From Pricia antarctica (lineage in GTDB: Bacteria > Bacteroidota > Bacteroidia > Flavobacteriales > Flavobacteriaceae), in the NCBI GenBank assembly GCA_011050085.1, contig DRGL01000082.1, forward strand, positions 1 through 61,834: a stretch of DNA of 61,834 bases. The letters run 5' to 3'. Positions 9,447 through 18,205 of the stretch are shown here, piece after piece. Within the stretch, counting starts at the first letter, position 1. Each line of letters opens with the position of its first letter. Both the position numbers and the translations under genes were made by a program. Under the pieces are notes generated by a model that was not told where the DNA came from, ran no database searches, and saw nothing but the letters and a program-made list of their open reading frames with translations.

Positions 9447-9805
9447 TGAATTTATTTTTTAGGCTTCTCGGATGTGTATTCGCTGTGTTGTTTTCATGGG
9501 CGGCCTATGTACAAAATAATGATCCGGATGCAACCGCATGGTACATAATTTATGGCTTTGCGGCGTTCGCGTCAATCCTGTTTGCTATTAAACGCTTACC
9601 CTTTGTTGTAGCAATCCTTTTAGGATTGGCAGCGTTAATCGGTACGTATAAACAATGGCCAACTACGTTCGAAGGCTTTACAATTGGTAAAGGTGATATT
9701 GAAAATATTGAACGTGGCCGAGAAGCCTTCGGGCTACTGATTATAGCCGTAATGATGATACTGTACGCTTTGCGGATTCGTTTTGAGAAAAAGTTCAATC
9801 TATAG
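9446..9805 (+). CDS. Transmembrane 220-family small membrane protein
   Basis: A 119-residue membrane protein with four predicted hydrophobic segments and the early NDPDA motif (YVQNNDPDATAWYIIYGFAA) typical of the transmembrane family 220. Its ATG shares one base with the eboF stop codon, the tightest coupling in the operon, so it is almost certainly cotranscribed and co-translated with ebo. The family has no assigned biochemical function. Its position suggests a membrane partner for the ebo product, but that is inference. A 175-base gap with no strong terminator separates it from convergent dnaX. Confidence 0.8.
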   Translation: MNLFFRLLGCVFAVLFSWAAYVQNNDPDATAWYIIYGFAAFASILFAIKRLPFVVAILLGLAALIGTYKQWPTTFEGFTIGKGDIENIERGREAFGLLIIAVMMILYALRIRFEKKFNL

Positions 9806-9980
9806 ATTGATAACCGATGTAGCATCCAGAATTGCAAGTAGTACTTTACCGTATAGAAATTGACACCAATTATTTACGAATCGAAATTTGTATCCTAAAA
9901 TCCCTTCTAGGACTTATAGTTGGAGAAAAAGGTTTTTGATCCGTTTAGTGTTAGAATAGGATAAGTAAATACATCACTTC

Positions 9981-12035
9981 TTAGAGGTCAAGATCGAAAG
10001 TCTGGCGTAATAAATCAATAGCCGGATTTTTCTCCCTCAATTTTTCATACTTCTCCTCAGGGGTGAAAGCGAACTTTTTGGCGGTCTCTTCATTGACAGT
10101 GATGCGAAGTGAAATGAAATGGTTGTTCAGCTGTTGTTTGAGATACACCATTAAATCGTACTGTTCCCTTTCGACTTCCTTTTTCATGGTGTCATTTGGT
10201 AGTTCGATCCAGATAGTCGTTTCATCAAACATCTTTGGCACATCGGTCGTAAGGCTAGATGCCAAAATTTTTCGTCCATCCCCATCAATTTTTTTAACAA
10301 AAACATCCCAATGCATTTGCATTTCTTTTTGGGTGAACGCTTCATTAGGCAACTGACTTTCATCTAATTCTACTCCTTTTTTTGAAAGCTCATGCTCTTT
10401 TTTAGCCTTTAAGCTGGAAATTGATAGTGCTGATACCCGTTTAGAAGAAAGATTCAACTGGATTTTTTTAACGGTGTCGGAGTTTTTGATATCCGTTTTC
10501 AAATCTGATTCTGACCGCTGAATATCTGGACTAGGAGGGGTAGAGTCTTCGGTCACATCAACCGCGTCCGGTTCGTCGGGCAATCGAATTTTATCGTCAC
10601 GTTGACTGTCCTTAACGTGAACGGCCTTATTGTTGTTTAGTTCAATAGGCGGTTCCGTTACGCTTGCGATACTATGATTTGCTTCCGGAATCCTATTTTG
10701 GACTTCAGAATCTGGCTCTTTATTTTCTTTACCTAGAGTAGTATCCGGGAGGTAGACATCTTCTTTTGCGGAAGTTGGGGAATCAACCAGTGGGTTATTA
10801 ACATCTACCTTCTCTTCTTGCTCTTTTAGGTTTGCGTTTTTATTACTTGAGTCTTCAACTTCAATTATTTTATCTGGAATGGGAGGAGCTATCTTCCTAT
10901 CTTTAAAATAGGATGCTGGAACTATAGCATCTTTATCTGAATGAGCGGATGCTACTGATTCAGAATTTTTTTTTTGCCCATCAAAGTTGATGGAAGCCAA
11001 TTTCATCAGCGTAAGTTCTACTAATAGACGTTGATTTTTGCTGGTCTTATATTTCAAGTCACAATCGTTCGCTAAGTCCAAGGCTTTCAGCAAAAAAGTA
11101 TTGGACGTCTTTTTTGATTGCTCTAAATACCGATTTTTGGCTGTATCGCTTACTTCTAATAATGTAATGGTATCTTGATGTTGGCAAACCATAAGGTCTC
11201 GAAAGTGCGACGCTAATCCACCAATAAAATGGTGACCATCAAAGCCTAATGAAAGTGTTTTATTAAATAGCAGCAGCGATTTGGGTATATCGTGTTGTAG
11301 TAAAAAATCTGTTGCGGAAAAATAAGTGTCGTAATCGAGAACATTAAGGTTTTCGGTCACCGCCTTTCTGGTTAGCTGTTTGCCTGAAAAACTAACGACC
11401 CTATCAAAAATGGAAAGTGCGTCGCGCATGGCTCCATCCGCTTTTTGTGCGATAATGTGTAATGCGTCGTCTTCAGCTTCAATACCTTGATTTTCTGCTA
11501 CATATTTGAGATATTCTACCGCATCTTTAACAGTGATACGTTTAAAATCAAATATTTGGCAACGAGAAAGTATGGTAGGAATAATTTTATGCTTTTCCGT
11601 GGTTGCCAAAATGAAGATGGCATGTTTAGGCGGCTCTTCCAAAGTTTTCAAAAAGGCGTTGAAGGCTGCTTGTGATAACATATGCACCTCGTCGATAATG
11701 TATACCTTGTACTTACCTACTTGTGGGGGAATACGAACTTGGTCCGTCAGGTTTCGGATGTCATCGACGGAGTTATTGGAGGCGGCATCAAGTTCAAAAA
11801 TGTTAAAGGCAAAGTCTTCATCCTTTTGTTCAGTACCGTCCTGATTTATTTTTTTTGCCAAGATTCGGGCGCAGGTTGTCTTGCCAACACCTCGCGGCCC
11901 GCAAAATAGTAGGGCCTGTGCCAAATGATGATTTTCAATGGCATTGTTCAGGGTATTGGTAATAGCTTCTTGACCTACAACTTCTTTAAAAGTTTGAGGT
12001 CTATATTTCCGTGCCGATACGATAAAATGTTCCAA
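9981..12035 (-). CDS. dnaX: DNA polymerase III subunit gamma/tau
   Basis: Clamp-loader ATPase of the replicative polymerase. Walker A (GPRGVGKTT), the ELDAASNNSVDDIRNL block, Walker B (IIDEVHM) and sensor 1 (LATTEKHKIIPTILSRCQ) are present. The four-cysteine zinc module found in most DnaX proteins after Walker A is missing and replaced by a short acidic linker, which I recall as usual in flavobacteria. A long acidic low-complexity linker precedes a C-terminal tau-like domain. The frame extends to a TTG at 12062, but that TTG is part of a -7 promoter box; the TTG at 12035, beginning LEHFIVSARKYRPQTF, matches the family start. That gives 684 residues. It is divergent from rnpB. Confidence 0.93.
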   Translation of the reverse strand: MEHFIVSARKYRPQTFKEVVGQEAITNTLNNAIENHHLAQALLFCGPRGVGKTTCARILAKKINQDGTEQKDEDFAFNIFELDAASNNSVDDIRNLTDQVRIPPQVGKYKVYIIDEVHMLSQAAFNAFLKTLEEPPKHAIFILATTEKHKIIPTILSRCQIFDFKRITVKDAVEYLKYVAENQGIEAEDDALHIIAQKADGAMRDALSIFDRVVSFSGKQLTRKAVTENLNVLDYDTYFSATDFLLQHDIPKSLLLFNKTLSLGFDGHHFIGGLASHFRDLMVCQHQDTITLLEVSDTAKNRYLEQSKKTSNTFLLKALDLANDCDLKYKTSKNQRLLVELTLMKLASINFDGQKKNSESVASAHSDKDAIVPASYFKDRKIAPPIPDKIIEVEDSSNKNANLKEQEEKVDVNNPLVDSPTSAKEDVYLPDTTLGKENKEPDSEVQNRIPEANHSIASVTEPPIELNNNKAVHVKDSQRDDKIRLPDEPDAVDVTEDSTPPSPDIQRSESDLKTDIKNSDTVKKIQLNLSSKRVSALSISSLKAKKEHELSKKGVELDESQLPNEAFTQKEMQMHWDVFVKKIDGDGRKILASSLTTDVPKMFDETTIWIELPNDTMKKEVEREQYDLMVYLKQQLNNHFISLRITVNEETAKKFAFTPEEKYEKLREKNPAIDLLRQTFDLDL

Positions 12036-12059
12036 TGGACTGTTGATTACTACTGCTTG

Positions 12060-12067
12060 CAAATATA
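12060..12067 (-). promoter_or_regulatory. -7 promoter box for dnaX
   Basis: The minus strand reads TATATTTG, a full TAnnTTTG match, 24 bases before the preferred dnaX start at 12035. Its last three bases form the apparent TTG start of the longer frame, so transcription from here would exclude that start. Confidence 0.55.
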
Positions 12068-12132
12068 AATATAGCTACCGTCTTATGGGTGCTTTTCACC
12101 ATGATAACATCCTTTTTTATCAACAATTGGGC

Positions 12133-12140
12133 TACCTTTG
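12133..12140 (+). promoter_or_regulatory. -7 promoter box for rnpB
   Basis: TACCTTTG matches TAnnTTTG and ends four bases before the first base of the predicted RNase P RNA P1 helix, the spacing expected between the -7 box and a transcription start. This agreement with an independent RNA 5' end makes it the best-supported promoter in the window. Confidence 0.7.
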
Positions 12141-12144
12141 CCGC

Positions 12145-12453
12145 AAAGCAGGTCACCCTATCGCGGAGACTTTAATGGTCGACGAGGAAAGTCCGGACAC
12201 CATAGTGCGGCATAGCGGGTAACGCCCGTCCGTCGAAAGATGCGGACCAGTGCAACAGAAAGAATGTACAGGTAAGGCTGTAGTGAAACCAGGTAAACTC
12301 TATGTGGTGAAACGTCATGTAAATCGGTGTTTGAGGGCTGCACGCCCAAGCCGAAGGGTAGGCGGTTAGAGCCTTTGGGCAACCAAAGGTCTAGATAAAT
12401 GATAGGGACAACACAGTTTGGTGTGGTACAGAATCCGGCTTACGGCCTGCTTT
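12145..12453 (+). ncRNA. rnpB: RNase P RNA, bacterial type A-like
   Basis: The catalytic RNA that matures tRNA 5' ends. The universal core is present: GAGGAAAGTCCGGACACC near 12182 (P4 5' side) and the ACAGAATCCGGCTTA block near 12429 (P4 3' side), plus the AACAGAAAG and conserved AGGTAA...GTGAAA regions between them. The ends form helix P1, aaagcaggtc pairing with ggcctgcttt, which sets the boundaries at about 309 nucleotides. A TAnnTTTG promoter lies directly upstream. The 3' end overlaps the stop codon of convergent rsmD by about two bases. No separate terminator is visible before the rsmD sequence. Confidence 0.95.
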
Positions 12454-12985
12454 AATTAAAAAAACTAAATGCACTTCCCCCGTACTTCCGTCTTTCTGTA
12501 AAATGCGCGATATGTGAAAAATCTATCCGGCTGGTATGTTCAATGATTAGAGTGCCTTCCGAGAGCAGTAATTCGCGCTCGAATATCAATGCTACCATTT
12601 TTTCAAAGTCTTCCTCTTCCATATCATAGAAAGGGTCTGCAAAAATGATATCCGATTTAGCGGTCGATTTCTGCAAAAAACCAAACACATCGCTTTTAAA
12701 AGTAGTGATACCCAGTGCCATTTCTTTCGAAACACTGTCAATAAACCGTATGCATCCCGCATCGCTATCGACAGCCGTGATATTTTCGGTGCCTCGTGAA
12801 GCAAATTCATAACTGATATTACCTGTTCCCGCAAAGAGATCAGTTACAGCAATATCTGCAAAATAATATCGGTTGTTCAATATATTGAAGAGTGCCTCTT
12901 TAGCCATATCAGTAGTAGGTCGTACTGGCAATTTATTGGGTGCCGTAATGCGTTTACTTTTGTATTTACCGGCTATAATACGCAT
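12452..12985 (-). CDS. rsmD: 16S rRNA (guanine966-N2)-methyltransferase RsmD
   Basis: A 177-residue SAM-dependent methyltransferase that modifies G966 of 16S rRNA. Family marks are the N-terminal MRIIAGKYKSKRI block, the VRPTTDMAKEALFNIL segment, SAM motif I at residues 49-61 (DLFAGTGNISYEF) and the catalytic motif at 117-120, here D-P-F-Y rather than the usual D-P-P-F/Y. The start ATG overlaps the DUF3822 stop by one base, so it is the third gene of a minus-strand operon. Its stop codon reaches into the 3' end of rnpB. The one-proline motif may be a lineage variant. Confidence 0.92.
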   Translation of the reverse strand: MRIIAGKYKSKRITAPNKLPVRPTTDMAKEALFNILNNRYYFADIAVTDLFAGTGNISYEFASRGTENITAVDSDAGCIRFIDSVSKEMALGITTFKSDVFGFLQKSTAKSDIIFADPFYDMEEEDFEKMVALIFERELLLSEGTLIIEHTSRIDFSHIAHFTERRKYGGSAFSFFN

Positions 12986-13839
12986 TAAAAGGCATTTAAG
13001 GTGGTGAAATCTATTGAGTACTCATCCCTATTTTCTAAAGGATGTTGCATTTGTGTAGGGGCGAAAATAGTGATATTGTTTATATATTGGAGGCAAAGTT
13101 GAAAGATGTCATCATCTTCTTCGATATCGCCGAAAAGTTTTACAATGATAGAACCAGTATCTAGTTTTAATTGTTCTAAGGTGAAAAGTAAATAGTATAG
13201 AAAATCTTCTTTAGTAACAAAACTGAAATTATTAAATAGTAAAAGTTTCTTTTGCGCGATTATGGTAATATCCATTTGTCGCTCATAAACATAGATATAA
13301 CATACCTCATTTTTTCCGCTACTTGATTGCTGAGAAAGTTGATTATAATTTTGAAGTAGCGATTCAATCAGTACAGTGCCGTGATGTTTGAATGTAAAGG
13401 CACCGAAAAGGTCGTAAACGTAATTATTAATGTTTACGAATGGCACGTATACATTTACAAGATCATTAAGGTCTAATTCATCATAGGCCATGTGATCGTT
13501 AGCTAGAATTTTGGTGTTGAATTTTAGATAGTTTGGCAACTCCTCGTCGTCGAACAGCACCATTGGTACTAGCCCGAACAAATTGTTCCGATGCACGACG
13601 ACTATCTCTGAATAACGTCCCTTTGTGATATTATGCTTCTCAAAAAGCTCCTTTAGCTTTTTTAATATAATGTAGGGAGTCAACTGCTTGGCGAAAATCA
13701 ATTTTTCGCTAGACCGCAACGAATTATCGTTACTATCGAGAATACAAAAAGAAAGTCCATTCAAGCTAACCTGAATGGACAATTTGATATGATTTTCCAC
13801 TGGTAGTCCAGTCTTATTATTGATCGCCTCTTTTATCAT
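12985..13839 (-). CDS. DUF3822 family protein
   Basis: A 284-residue protein of the DUF3822 family, found beside rsmD in flavobacteria. The visible features fit an actin-like / ASKHA-type fold with alternating hydrophobic strands (SIQVSLNGLSFCILDSNDNSL at the N-terminus, FALSVY-like strands later), but no catalytic motif is evident. It overlaps the upstream gene by 23 bases and rsmD by one base, so all three are probably translated from one message. Function is unknown; association with ribosomal RNA modification is only from neighbourhood. Confidence 0.82.
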   Translation of the reverse strand: MIKEAINNKTGLPVENHIKLSIQVSLNGLSFCILDSNDNSLRSSEKLIFAKQLTPYIILKKLKELFEKHNITKGRYSEIVVVHRNNLFGLVPMVLFDDEELPNYLKFNTKILANDHMAYDELDLNDLVNVYVPFVNINNYVYDLFGAFTFKHHGTVLIESLLQNYNQLSQQSSSGKNEVCYIYVYERQMDITIIAQKKLLLFNNFSFVTKEDFLYYLLFTLEQLKLDTGSIIVKLFGDIEEDDDIFQLCLQYINNITIFAPTQMQHPLENRDEYSIDFTTLNAF

Positions 13840-14467
13840 AGACCGGTGGCCAGTTTCCGGCGGTACTTACCTCTGATAGCGAACCTACGGTAATCCAGTT
13901 TCCGTTCACTTCATCAACCCCAATTTCTGTATTTTCTTTATCTAGTAAAGCTTTTGGCTGGTCGTAAAGAACAACCTTCTTCTCTACCTTCACCTCAAAT
14001 ACAGGGGCTCTAAAACCACTTTTGTTGAGAGTGTTGGCCTCCATTTTGAATTCTTCATCATTTTGGGCCGTCGGCACTTTCGCAAGATTTTTGTAACGAC
14101 CGTCCTCACCAAAAAGAGAATCCTTAACGGAAACCGTACCAAGAGTATCGATAAGTTTAACTTCTTTCAGCATATCGATTTGATACGTCTTGTCGTACTC
14201 CATGTAAGAGGAATCACGCTGCTGGGTTATAGTGTAGTTAGCAGTATCTATGAATTTTATTAGGCTATTGAAATCTTTAGCATACCTACGATTTACAGTT
14301 TTGTAGGCTTCCTGGGCAGAGCGAATATCTTTCATTTTAGCGATAACCTGGGAAAAACGTTCCTCTTTTACCTCATTGAAGCGAATAGGTCCGGTTATAG
14401 ATTGATAGATAAGATAGCTCAAGCCAATACAAACTACCCAAAGTACGATTTGAATTACGGTCTTCAT
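13817..14467 (-). CDS. Membrane-anchored hypothetical protein
   Basis: A 216-residue protein with one N-terminal hydrophobic segment (residues about 4-23, VIQIVLWVVCIGLSYLIYQS) and a long soluble part, probably periplasmic. After the membrane segment comes a helical stretch with a conserved-looking RSAQEAYKTVNRRYAKDFNSLIKFID block that resembles the post-helix region of type IV pilin / pseudopilin-like proteins, though the pilin leader is missing. I do not recognise a named family. It is the first gene of the operon with DUF3822 and rsmD and has a -7 box 32 bases upstream. Confidence 0.75.
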   Translation of the reverse strand: MKTVIQIVLWVVCIGLSYLIYQSITGPIRFNEVKEERFSQVIAKMKDIRSAQEAYKTVNRRYAKDFNSLIKFIDTANYTITQQRDSSYMEYDKTYQIDMLKEVKLIDTLGTVSVKDSLFGEDGRYKNLAKVPTAQNDEEFKMEANTLNKSGFRAPVFEVKVEKKVVLYDQPKALLDKENTEIGVDEVNGNWITVGSLSEVSTAGNWPPVYDKRGDQ

Positions 14468-14498
14468 TTCTTAGTGTTATTTATTATAGTGGTTCACA

Positions 14499-14506
14499 CA
14501 AATCTA
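14499..14506 (-). promoter_or_regulatory. -7 promoter box for the DUF3822-rsmD operon
   Basis: The minus strand reads TAGATTTG, matching TAnnTTTG, 32 bases before the ATG at 14467. It lies back to back with the helicase promoter in a 95-base divergent region. No clear TTG at the -33 spacing. Confidence 0.5.
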
Positions 14507-14550
14507 CAATTTTTTTTCAATCGTAAAAGTTTTTCGGTAAAAATCGTTGC

Positions 14551-14558
14551 TATCTTTG
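14551..14558 (+). promoter_or_regulatory. -7 promoter box for the RecD-like helicase
   Basis: TATCTTTG matches TAnnTTTG and ends only four bases before the ATG at 14563. A transcript starting at the usual distance would begin at or near that ATG, implying a leaderless message, or use of the second in-frame ATG at 14572. Confidence 0.55.
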
Positions 14559-14562
14559 ATCT

Positions 14563-16002
14563 ATGGCCCAAATGACCGATGCTACTTTTTTTACTGTTTT
14601 AAAAGATAAATTTCCCCATGAGCCGACGCTTATGCAATCCATTGCTTTGCAAAAGCTGGCATCCTATATACTTTCAATGGATGCGAAAAACTTATTCTTG
14701 CTCAAAGGCTTTGCGGGTACCGGAAAGACAACCCTTGTAGGTACATTGGTCAATAGCCTTTGGAGAACATCCCAAAAATCGGTATTGATGGCTCCTACAG
14801 GTCGAGCGGCCAAGGTAATGGCGAACTATGCGAACACCCAGGCATTTACCATCCATAGAAAAATCTATTTTCCTAAAAAACAGCGCGGGGGTGCGATACA
14901 TTTCGAACTGGCGCCCAATAAGCACCGCGACACTATATTTATCGTCGATGAAGCATCGATGATTCCTGATGCACCAACGGATTCAAAGCTTTTTGGCAAT
15001 GGTTCGTTACTAGACGACCTTTTAATGTTCGTATATTCCGGGCATAACTGTAAACTGATTCTCATCGGTGATACCGCCCAGTTACCACCCGTTCATTTGA
15101 ATTTAAGTCCCGCTTTAGATGCAGACAAATTACGGATGAACTACAACAAGGAGGTAATCATGTTGGAGTTGGACGAGGTAGTACGCCAAGCGGAAGATTC
15201 TGGAATTTTGGTCAACGCGACTTTACTTCGAGAGCAATTGCAAAGTGAGTTTTTCGATAGTTTTAAGTTCGACGTCGACCCTTTTAAGGATATCGTACGA
15301 CTAGTTGATGGTTATGAGATTCAGGAAGCCATCGACGCCTCTTATTCCGAAAACGGTAAGGAAGAGACCGCCTTTATCGTTCGTTCGAACAAAAGGGCGA
15401 ATTTGTACAATGAAAACATTCGCGGCAGAATATTATTTTTAGAAAACGAGCTGTCCGTTGGAGATTTTATGATGGTAGTCAAGAACAACTACTTTTGGTT
15501 GGAACCGAAGTCGGAAGCCGGATTTATTGCGAACGGCGATATAATTGAGGTGCTAGAAATTTTTGCTATCAAAAACCTTTATGGCTTTAGATTTGCCGAG
15601 GTGCTGGTCAAAATGGTTGACTATCCGAACCAAAAACCATTGGAGACTGTTTTGATCTTGGACACTATTACAGCCATTACCGCATCCCTTCCCTATGAAG
15701 ATGGTAATAGGTTGTATCAAGAAGTTATGCAGGACTATGCCGAGGAGAAATCTAAATATAAAAAATTTCAAGCCGTAAAGAACAATAAATACTTCAATGC
15801 ATTGCAGGTAAAGTTTTCGTATGCGATTACCTGCCACAAATCGCAGGGAGGACAATGGAATACAGTGTTTGTTGAACAGCCCTATTTGCCAAACGGTGTT
15901 GATAAGGAATATTTGCGTTGGCTCTACACGGCCGTGACAAGGGCCAAGAAGCAACTCTATCTTGTCGGTTTTAAGAGCGATTTTTTTGTTGGTGGGGAAT
16001 AA
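14563..16002 (+). CDS. RecD-like SF1B DNA helicase
   Basis: A 479-residue superfamily 1 helicase. Walker A is at residues 49-57 (GFAGTGKTT), motif Ia is MAPTGRAAKV near 77-86, Walker B is IFIVDEASMI with D129-E130, motif III is LIGDTAQLPP, and the C-terminal motifs are YAITCHKSQGGQW and YTAVTRAKKQLYLVGF. This is the arrangement of RecD / Dda-type 5'-3' helicases without a RecB or RecC partner nearby, so a stand-alone role in replication or repair is likely. Flavobacterial genomes usually carry one such gene annotated as AAA-family ATPase. The start is uncertain between 14563 and 14572 because of the promoter spacing. Confidence 0.88.
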   Translation: MAQMTDATFFTVLKDKFPHEPTLMQSIALQKLASYILSMDAKNLFLLKGFAGTGKTTLVGTLVNSLWRTSQKSVLMAPTGRAAKVMANYANTQAFTIHRKIYFPKKQRGGAIHFELAPNKHRDTIFIVDEASMIPDAPTDSKLFGNGSLLDDLLMFVYSGHNCKLILIGDTAQLPPVHLNLSPALDADKLRMNYNKEVIMLELDEVVRQAEDSGILVNATLLREQLQSEFFDSFKFDVDPFKDIVRLVDGYEIQEAIDASYSENGKEETAFIVRSNKRANLYNENIRGRILFLENELSVGDFMMVVKNNYFWLEPKSEAGFIANGDIIEVLEIFAIKNLYGFRFAEVLVKMVDYPNQKPLETVLILDTITAITASLPYEDGNRLYQEVMQDYAEEKSKYKKFQAVKNNKYFNALQVKFSYAITCHKSQGGQWNTVFVEQPYLPNGVDKEYLRWLYTAVTRAKKQLYLVGFKSDFFVGGE

Positions 16003-16016
16003 AGTAAATTAGCGGC

Positions 16017-16589
16017 GTGACCTCTGAAACCATCATTAGCATATTTTTAGGCATAGGCCTTTCCGCCTCGGTTGGGTTCCGGGTTTTCTTACCATTATTC
16101 GCGTTAAGTTTGGCATCCTATTTCGATGTATGGGATCTTAACGAAAGCTGGAACTGGATCGGTAATCTTACTGCAGTGATTACTTTGGGCGTAGCTACCC
16201 TAATAGAAATTTTCGCTTACTTTATTCCATGGGTAGATAATATTTTGGATAGTTTTGCCGTACCGCTAGCGGCCATTGCCGGTACGGCCGTAATGGTTTC
16301 GACCGTTGCAGGTCTAGATCCTGTAGTTACTTGGTCGCTCGCGATAATAGCCGGCGGGGGAACTGCGACTGCGATAAAGGGAGCCAGCGCGACGAGCAGA
16401 TTGGCATCTACTGCTACCACTGGAGGGTTGGCCAATCCTATACTATCATCGGTAGAGACTGGAACAGCTATGGTGGTCACGACCGCATCGATTTTTGCAC
16501 CGGTTTTTGCAGTAATTCTGGTCATAACCATTCTGTTTATTATCTTTAGGATATATAGGAAGCTTAGGCCCAGAGTACAAAAGGAGTAG
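16017..16589 (+). CDS. DUF4126 family membrane protein
   Basis: A 190-residue hydrophobic protein that starts at a GTG 14 bases after the helicase stop. It has about five membrane segments, among them ISIFLGIGLSASVGFRVFLPL, TAVITLGVATLIEIFAY and a C-terminal VFAVILVITILFIIFRIY helix followed by basic residues. The glycine- and alanine-rich middle (GTAVMVSTVAGLDPVVTWSLA) fits the DUF4126 family. No function is known. Close spacing suggests cotranscription with the helicase, which need not mean a shared role. About 190 bases without a gene follow. Confidence 0.8.
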   Translation: MTSETIISIFLGIGLSASVGFRVFLPLFALSLASYFDVWDLNESWNWIGNLTAVITLGVATLIEIFAYFIPWVDNILDSFAVPLAAIAGTAVMVSTVAGLDPVVTWSLAIIAGGGTATAIKGASATSRLASTATTGGLANPILSSVETGTAMVVTTASIFAPVFAVILVITILFIIFRIYRKLRPRVQKE

Positions 16590-16780
16590 GTGGATTGGTA
16601 ACTTCGAAGTTTAGGCCAATAAGAGTTTAAAAGTGCCATTTCGGCTTGACTGCTGCATCTGATTTTTAAGGGTGCTATATTATGTACAGTATATTGAGTG
16701 CTATGAACCGGGCCTAGCTTGGTAAACTGCTTTAAGTAAGCATATGTCAAACATGTCAATGGATAATTAATATTTCCACA

Positions 16781-17509
16781 GTGAAAAAAATTGCAATGAT
16801 ACCTGCCCGATATGCGGCATCCCGTTTCCCGGCTAAACTGATGCAAAATCTTTCGGGAAAACCCGTAATACTGCGTACGTACGAAGCTGCGGTTCGTACA
16901 GAACTTTTCGACGCTGTATACGTTGTAACCGATAGTACCGTCATTTTTGAAACAATTTCAGATGCGGGCGGTCAGGCACTAATGAGCCAAAAAGAACATG
17001 AATGTGGCAGCGACCGTATTGCCGAAGCCGTAGCAGATATGGATGTCGATATTATCGTGAATGTGCAAGGTGACGAACCGTTCACCGACCGTGAGAGTTT
17101 GGTTGCCGTGCTCGATGTTTTTGACGAGGACTCGACAATGGAAATCGATTTGGCATCGCTAATGGTCAAGATTACCGATGAAAACGAAATTGCCAACCCC
17201 AATACGGTTAAGGTTATTGTCGATAATCGAAATTTTGCTTTATATTTTTCACGTTCGCCTATTCCCTATCCCAGGAATCAAGAAATAGTACATACCTACT
17301 ATAAGCATAAAGGTATTTATGCATTTCGAAAATCTGCTTTGATGGATTTCCAGCGGTTACCTATGTTGGCGCTTGAAGCAACTGAAAAAATAGAGGCCAT
17401 TCGCTATCTGGAATATGGAAAAAGAATAAAGATGGTTGAGACCAACGTGTCAGGCATAGAAATTGATACTCCAGAAGATTTAAAGAGAGCTCAGGCAGCA
17501 TGGAGGTAG
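16781..17509 (+). CDS. kdsB: 3-deoxy-manno-octulosonate cytidylyltransferase
   Basis: CMP-Kdo synthetase, which activates Kdo with CTP for transfer to lipid A. The 242-residue protein has the nucleotide-binding [15 protein letters not shown] segment at the N-terminus, the [11 protein letters not shown] block, the metal-binding NVQGDEPF motif and the [11 protein letters not shown] segment, all diagnostic of KdsB. It begins with GTG; the next in-frame ATG (IAMIPARY) would cut into the first strand. It overlaps the HAD gene by 10 bases, starting a kdsB-HAD-kdnB run devoted to Kdo metabolism. The product acts in the cytoplasm. Confidence 0.95.
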   Translation: MKKIAMIPARYAASRFPAKLMQNLSGKPVILRTYEAAVRTELFDAVYVVTDSTVIFETISDAGGQALMSQKEHECGSDRIAEAVADMDVDIIVNVQGDEPFTDRESLVAVLDVFDEDSTMEIDLASLMVKITDENEIANPNTVKVIVDNRNFALYFSRSPIPYPRNQEIVHTYYKHKGIYAFRKSALMDFQRLPMLALEATEKIEAIRYLEYGKRIKMVETNVSGIEIDTPEDLKRAQAAWR

Positions 17510-18201
17510 ATTTTACTCATATTAAGGTAGTCGCTTTTGATGCAGATGATACACTGTGGGTCAACGAAACTTATTTCAGGGAAACGGAAGAGGCGTTCGC
17601 CGCGCTTTTGGAAGGCTATGAAACCAAGAATCAGATAGATCAGGAACTTTTTAAGACCGAGATTAAAAATTTGGATTGCTATGGCTATGGGGTGAAGGGA
17701 TTCGTTTTGTCTATGGTGGAATCCGCTTTAGAAATTTCAAACCAACAAGTTCCTCAGACAACTATTTCCGAAATATTGAAGTTGGGTAAAAAAATGTTGG
17801 ATGAGCCCGTGGAGCTTTTAGACGGGGTTATCGAGGTCTTAGGGGAGTTGAAAAATAAATATAGATTGATAGTTTTGACCAAGGGTGATTTGTTGGATCA
17901 GGAACGGAAAATCGAACGTTCCGGACTTTCCGAATTTTTCCAACATGTAGAGGTTTTAAGTGATAAGAAAGCAGAAAACTACCTACATTTGTTAAATCAT
18001 TTGCAGATAGATGTCAAAGAGTTTTTGATGATTGGTAATTCCTTGAAATCCGATGTATTGCCAATTTTGGAAATTGGAGCACAGGCGGTTCATGTGCCTT
18101 TTCACACTACATGGAAACATGAGGAGGTTTCGATGGAAGAAGATGGTCAAAATTACCTGAAAATAAGTAAATTACAAGATATATTATCCTATTTGATTTA
18201 G
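17500..18201 (+). CDS. HAD-family hydrolase
   Basis: A 233-residue haloacid dehalogenase-type phosphatase. Motif I is [12 protein letters not shown] with the nucleophile D14 and acid/base D16; motif II is in RLIVLTKGD, and motif III/IV lies in [16 protein letters not shown] helical cap sits between motifs I and II ([14 protein letters not shown] region), as in the phosphoglycolate phosphatase-like subfamily. The position between kdsB and kdnB suggests a Kdo 8-phosphate or related sugar phosphate substrate, but it is not a typical KdsC, which lacks such a cap, so this is inference only. Confidence 0.85.
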   Translation: MEVDFTHIKVVAFDADDTLWVNETYFRETEEAFAALLEGYETKNQIDQELFKTEIKNLDCYGYGVKGFVLSMVESALEISNQQVPQTTISEILKLGKKMLDEPVELLDGVIEVLGELKNKYRLIVLTKGDLLDQERKIERSGLSEFFQHVEVLSDKKAENYLHLLNHLQIDVKEFLMIGNSLKSDVLPILEIGAQAVHVPFHTTWKHEEVSMEEDGQNYLKISKLQDILSYLI

Positions 18202-18205
18202 AAAT

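Noticed and set aside
12158-12382. 74-residue frame antisense to rnpB
   Set aside because: It lies fully within the conserved RNase P RNA and is a well-known type of false gene.
16217-16846. 209-residue frame on the minus strand
   Set aside because: It is antisense to the DUF4126 gene and kdsB leader, with no family resemblance and codon bias that mirrors the real gene.
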